Below, piece after piece: positions 33,001-34,853 of a stretch of DNA of 34,853 nt; the first letter of the stretch is position 1, and each line of letters opens with the position of its first letter. Source of the DNA: a virus; the IMG/VR virus record IMGVR_UViG_3300025141_000366, positions 1 through 34,853 of that record; one strand, written 5' to 3'. The notes under the pieces were generated by a model, which saw only the letters and a list, made by a program, of their open reading frames with translations, was not told the DNA's origin and searched no databases. The position numbers and the translations under genes are program-made.

Positions 33001-34541
33001 GTGCCCTTGACGAACTATTGGATGTAAGCAGCAATGTAGCCAAACTGAGAAATATGCCCGAAGCAGTACCCATGATGGATCGTGCATGGCGTGCAGGATG
33101 GAGGCCGATTGGAGTCAAGTCGCAGGGTCGTGAAGCCCTAGTGGAGTCCATCGTTGCTGCCGACATGTACCACGCACGCGGGGGCATGGGCAAGTTCTTG
33201 GGTCGTGGCGGATACTATGACGCAGTTCATAACGTATGGAAGGGATATGCCATTCTGTCGCCCGGTTTTTGGGCGAGAAACTATATGGGTGGTATGTTCT
33301 TGAATTATTTGCATGGGGTTGACATCAGTAGTTACACTCGGTTCATGCGAGCATATAATGCTTTGAAGATTGAGCAGGCTGTTGCGCAGGGTAAGATCAG
33401 GCGTGCTGAGGGACGTAAATTGTTGGACAAGGCCACGGGCGGCAAGGTTAGTGCCGACGACATTTCGATTGTACGTCAGATGGAAGAAACGGGTGCGTTT
33501 GGTCAGGGTCAAGCGGGGGTGGAGTTCACGCCATCGACGGGAGGTCGTGGCGTGATAACGGTTGCTGGGAAACGGATAGATTTAAACAAGTTTAACCCGT
33601 TCTCTAGTCGCAACGTGGCTCTCAAGGCTGGGCATAGCATGAACATCAAGGTGGAAACGTTCCTGCGTGGATCGATTGGCTTCGACACTATGAAGAAGGG
33701 CGGCACGCTTGGGCAGGCGATGGACGACATTTGGAAGTATCACTTTGATTACGATGACCTGTCTAGGTTTGAACGCGGTGTCGTTAAGAAGATAGTTCCA
33801 TTCTATACGTGGACACGTAAGTCGCTGCCTTTGATAGCGGAACAATTTATGATGAAGCCGTACAAGTTCAATCGTTACAGGATGGCGGTAGATGCGATCA
33901 GCGAGGACGACTGGTCTGACTTCGGAGTAGTACCAGATTGGATGGTTCGGCAAGGGGCCGTACCGTTGGGTCACAAGTTCGCAGGGGAACACATGTGGAT
34001 GATACCCGACCTTCCCATGCGCGGCTTCTACGAATTAGTCAACACCCCGACAAGAGCAGACATGTCACCCATAGAGCGTATCGGAGCGGTGGGAGAAGCA
34101 CTGTCGTCTATGGTTACACCGTTGATTAAGGCACCTGTTGAACTGTTGACAAACAGAAATATTTGGAAGGGGTATAGTTTCAACGGAAGTTTAGAACCCG
34201 TACCAGAAGCGTTTTCATGGGTGCCCGGTCTGATGCCTGCACTAGATGCGATGGGGGCGGCTCAGAAGACGCCAAAGGGCAATTGGGTGATGAAGGACAA
34301 TTGGTTGCATTCGATGACGCAGTTGGTGCCGACGCTTTCGCAAGCGCGGCGCCTGTTCCCTGACGAGGAACGGTATCAGCATCGTTTGTTGTCGTCATGG
34401 ATGTCGTTCATGTTTGGTCTTGGTTTGCGGACCAACACCTCGTGGGAGCAGCAGCAGGAACTGCGGGCACGCTATTATGAACAGATGGATAAGGATAGAG
34501 AGATGCGTGACATCTACAAGGCTGACATGGGTATACGTTAG
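24024..34541 (+). CDS. Giant multidomain virion protein with kinase-like, Fic and GNAT-like domains, 3505 aa
   Basis: A single frame of 10.5 kb. Residues about 95-120 are hydrophobic (FLSGLGGIVMLGLTAAGKFL) and might insert in a membrane. Residues about 930-1075 form a coiled coil. Around 1453-1636 lies a kinase-like domain (KRYLMTEYHD, ETAADAVYRELNIPV, AADILLGHQDVMGLD) with poor catalytic residues. Around 1990-2075 is a Fic domain with HPFADGNGRTAA at 2050-2061. Around 2124-2238 is a GNAT-like segment (VEITIRP, ATALRNLYAKAGFKEI). The last 450 residues carry PFYTWTRK (about 3259) and a helical end, resembling ends of other giant phage polyvalent proteins. The position after the internal proteins suggests a virion or ejected protein; host targets are unknown. 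Confidence 0.65.
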   Translation: MPYNPIADYRPAKPSGPPSRKNQPATPSVRDASVGALRQVRRNAEPQWSIRDMQRALEAANIGTDKEPYNPITQHVDVSGYDIGASNYMSSPTTGSSGYGGFLSGLGGIVMLGLTAAGKFLSASSTVAHVALDSFQSNISATRQIINNLNWRSKSNWWDNNAKPISYSDSSEPLSQYWDDMNLLGGVRVPTPFGELDIGAMIGQDTAEFYTFGRLLHDEDWLQDYGSLVQFTLPVNKVGGLFGKEWEDWHWDVTPSFLAAAPLDLALDPLVWMTGGLSKLATPVRALVKTGAAQTLGAKLTRKVIEEAVEKTIRNRIGAAVGMSASDAAAAAMSGTAIKSHMDEIVTRVMAQAEEAAKIVPQSSGLRAGKAAKSAKHREAGLGEMADRVDEVIAKELEDLFQTLGGSYGVQVATGRGGLGENLADLFEVGIVGASSTKGVSAVGTAQARRVAKIWKKLNLNAAGQTADEFAAAAVGTGKRLIGKESQKFIPLFDDAAVTSVRSRLTQGGRNAHLDTIDDMSLSLGFRVPFSGSIGRATARRLPVLKNAEWAHSGRPIGISVLGGSKVARDAAVLGVPRSLRYLFSDVAAGLGTRVTRGKMRGRFGSQVLGTSKVAAKARLDEWIAKGASPAKAKRIQVQALKDMVNDPLLDAGLRLGAKNTILDMQRGNSMMHRARNIFIRKSASRGEGFRQKALDYFGGRATPAQIKTYGEAIPDAAEQLGARLKGGEVFVPEGAAERMIPTSNGIDISEETAMEALNWFKEVRIEAHAMAGMDFIPEREFYMFRMVGDDAQEYMQFKQNFDGLDHAQRSKWDPSDIEKARRYGSPDEVAAQGGKGTMSDNFLGEQLYNPSPPDGIPAIPEQINEIMIRHFGEGWDELPQMYNRDIFDMMNRYAEIVSRRVGEVHTEVLMRADRVLTDKWITQLHIPSDAIHKAALVVRQRQIALDQSRIKLLDKMRSHLSSTPAERKLEWAAVENQAKVYNYLQNELDNARNAQAAKQRVVEAQRVKFEISEGRVKQLEADVATIQKEIDDALSMSAEAKGAAAKKEFDRLTVLEKERQDLLDEVKRLELGGPDDVAVLNSSTVYGALWEEARSAVATKVWLERALVEAFGDVDTAKAFAAWYAKEWDATAKRLGPQAVTGESGLEATNKAVADAMQDSIFTHQRAQGSPFAMQARDGRLFFEHLSHQFDNNHLGEWVAMADPERFMMPVTPTGRYAGASHAVFEALDFLDTEVTRIVRRLEELTVKYTTEVPELSANLAARKPPRATMTEKGQAAWAEEEIARLEGTHPSLYTAEMKAEVAELRGYVKYLEAPETPAVIDRFAIPTPEALEDAKRVIVEAFESSDAVAAISSKEFDDAARMHLALVGDKPVLRVNDVGDVDALISAAKGSFAARARAKGVEIADSPLGDVRFKIGDSLTDETGEIGLSAYVLLQRFRAQVTRGIRDGALPRTAPVNIESLVAAVDDLTDFVYRSEVAFNGKRYLMTEYHDFGEMAAETAADAVYRELNIPVRNSWGDVSSDGRMWRVQEIDELENIVAIDPNVDLMNSKIIYGEDASAQIVSMDSKVGAGQTGVNSASRFEQGFAADILLGHQDVMGLDLRHLGLTSDGRITRLSVEKTFGNWADPPILGPRIGQQRVVSLNVRRMTDAELGAYSDEVAEKLSTRSYLQDAMDETLARGEDELRAGLFNHPLWMERRMHLEQDLIYANDEMAYRGLKWEGDHGWVRRDKTYDLETWAEREVARQGVPPTDRITEVGYGEFGDDATFREFFEYTERTGAAEKSAIDEPFSAEATALSRADPYDWEAFSRARGYTEEEISDFRRYLETEKKVRAAHPDDPDFTAAVARDIEQTPSTSPVAAFEAGHRRAQQIEGPLTADDVLDIQALVTGRRGAYGQTLAEMQSEADALAAFLGNREYMFFDYTDTLLMEGTDFHHSFSELRKTFYNKNDPAKSYRPQHDHAMSAKLRDEAEEFLSQLEEKIAYAQNTGGSTADRGFRTTEVQIQGGADVPSLAPPPAAEVPRLMEGLMASGLHADDPQVFIREFLKIHPFADGNGRTAAILLNHLSPAESGYKLLPDYFGTGFVGEPPTPIGPWGQRVTDASLQGGYVERVGTARQHGSLANPVEITIRPLPQNLAEDFLGMGNLPPHQRVEILWDYLGAPPSAMGERTAGARAGLKRMAEITDEMSAEGILVTASVDEDATALRNLYAKAGFKEITHYDDSGMIFIAKFPEPVQIPHVLDDFAKLEGKGIEGVGKGEQFRRGVDNILAVRAKYGGWREMLAHALPVGAQSDEQIRRLALFLETRTEQLAAIADRPYLVGKELLGQQQMQAAGAKSEWNLIRSESRGHGISVEPTLDPMQVSGRVGAAARGTDQAHFLEEGTQVLPWIDGSGINMTPQTMAYGGENAFERSDFIRMVIDLNADASNIKLYGFQPADPNLVRARQLLVKLGDDNMTAETLVETLDQLTDLMPRPYGKVSPYKQVSREGRLASGIGEQTLDMLDRGGDDLLDELLRFANPKQRKTITLVREGGEVVEEILDSAATTRTINAFNRVRAIMSNPALAEKFPAYSLSQQRGLMREVLEFVSWQENRYARRLVDDEGLGSLSDAIDRYFVHRNKDLNPNGYAEAVASAEAGAAAHANELIGTVHLRYMQNQELRAGMKWDEWLELNGSITNTAAVRKAVARAGSFDPVMMRPFLARYPESSLIGRLWQQYHLSLAGDGYSATAWMNATDRWTISPFIKDTENIVGRRSARPATVADDPLDEAGMWLEEQGMAGAWAEDSVLSEVQQAQNEFSVNVTLTNPLGVRPRIFMDDMERTMAPDDFANTLANPIEQNLVDPTAFEKTYRQAAIDALVEDNGIGELSRRRVVADDALEKAVEKQKIVTDNLWLMERDWNAHLETVNRLSREVDSAKELLQLHEWAIERRNLFAKAMAKLQTLDPEFKFKQGGVNALSEAYQDLESTIRLLGMADLEESKFILQTLAEGGSFQGALDELLDVSSNVAKLRNMPEAVPMMDRAWRAGWRPIGVKSQGREALVESIVAADMYHARGGMGKFLGRGGYYDAVHNVWKGYAILSPGFWARNYMGGMFLNYLHGVDISSYTRFMRAYNALKIEQAVAQGKIRRAEGRKLLDKATGGKVSADDISIVRQMEETGAFGQGQAGVEFTPSTGGRGVITVAGKRIDLNKFNPFSSRNVALKAGHSMNIKVETFLRGSIGFDTMKKGGTLGQAMDDIWKYHFDYDDLSRFERGVVKKIVPFYTWTRKSLPLIAEQFMMKPYKFNRYRMAVDAISEDDWSDFGVVPDWMVRQGAVPLGHKFAGEHMWMIPDLPMRGFYELVNTPTRADMSPIERIGAVGEALSSMVTPLIKAPVELLTNRNIWKGYSFNGSLEPVPEAFSWVPGLMPALDAMGAAQKTPKGNWVMKDNWLHSMTQLVPTLSQARRLFPDEERYQHRLLSSWMSFMFGLGLRTNTSWEQQQELRARYYEQMDKDREMRDIYKADMGIR

Positions 34542-34561
34542 GGACAGGAGAGCCAATAGGT

Positions 34562-34853
34562 ATGGAATACGTATCACGTAAGCAATGGGGTGCTATCCCC
34601 ACGCAGAAGCCCATGAGAGCCTTCAGGAAGGCTCCTGTGGGCATTGTGGTGCATCACACCACAGGAGGAGCCTCTGACCCTGCGAAGCGTGTCAGAGGCC
34701 ACGACAGGTACCATGTTCATACGCGGGGGTGGACAACTATCGCGTACAATTGGTTGGTGTCGGGTGACACGGGAGAAGTCTTTGAGGGTCGCGGCTGGCA
34801 TGTAGGCGGTGCTACACGCGGCTGGAATTCAAAGACTGTTGCGATCTCATACA
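34562..34853 (+). CDS. PGRP/Amidase_2 endolysin, N-terminal part, cut by window edge
   Basis: ATG at 34562 with AGGAG upstream. MEYVSRKQWGA is the classic start of PGRP-type N-acetylmuramoyl-L-alanine amidases. IVVHHTTGG holds the first zinc histidine, YNWLVSGDTGEVFEGRGW the core strand and conserved Tyr, and HVGGATRGWNSKTVAIS the second histidine region and the N-x-x-s-i-g-I-like motif. The enzyme would cut the cell-wall amide bond at lysis. The last zinc ligand and any wall-binding domain lie beyond the window. Confidence 0.85.
   Translation, partial: MEYVSRKQWGAIPTQKPMRAFRKAPVGIVVHHTTGGASDPAKRVRGHDRYHVHTRGWTTIAYNWLVSGDTGEVFEGRGWHVGGATRGWNSKTVAISY

Noticed and set aside
24024-34541. N4-like virion RNA polymerase, suggested by size of about 3500 aa
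   Set aside because: No T7/N4 polymerase motifs seen; instead Fic, kinase-like and GNAT-like signatures.

Overview
The window looks like part of the genome of a tailed double-stranded DNA phage with a short-tail (podovirus-like) virion plan. I see terminase, portal, scaffold, capsid, a head-tail adaptor, a propeller-like tail protein, two chaperone-tipped fibres, large internal virion proteins and an amidase. I see no tail tube, sheath, baseplate or convincing tape measure. Several small left-arm proteins resemble families I know from phages of actinobacteria, so an actinobacterial host is a reasonable guess but unproven. Both ends of the window cut through genes.

Left arm (1-7246, all minus strand): about 17 tightly packed small genes. 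Many overlap by ATGA or TAATG and most carry a strong GGAGG ribosome binding site. Recognisable members are a PD-(D/E)XK (RecB/Cas4-like) nuclease fragment, a ParB-like DGQHR protein, a DUF932-like protein and a small zinc-binding protein. Intercistronic hairpins recur. At 5683-5764 there is an 82-nt RNA gene that looks like the tRNA-like domain of tmRNA with no message domain. It keeps the G3-U70 pair and A73 used for alanylation.

Divergent control region (7247-8016): no gene. It contains eight consecutive near-perfect palindromes in 405 bp, two strong hairpins (one a clear minus-strand terminator), and a hairpin bracketed by TTTACTCAGTACC direct repeats. That bracketed design is repeated at 325-381. 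A TTTGGGACAC..TTACAAT motif before terS recurs before the scaffold gene.

Right arm (8017-34853, all plus strand): small terminase, two micro-genes, a large terminase split into overlapping ATPase and nuclease genes, portal, scaffold, major capsid, a Cys/His mini-protein, adaptor, tail protein, fibre 1, a small membrane protein (possible holin), fibre 2, small coiled or internal proteins, a 913-aa Gln-rich coiled-coil protein, a 3505-aa giant protein and the start of a PGRP/Amidase_2 endolysin. The giant protein fills 30% of the window. It embeds a kinase-like domain with degraded catalytic residues, a Fic domain (HPFADGNGRTAA) and a GNAT-like domain between long structural segments. The simplest reading is a virion-carried, possibly ejected, multi-domain protein.

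All assignments come from reading motifs and family resemblance by eye; no database search was run.
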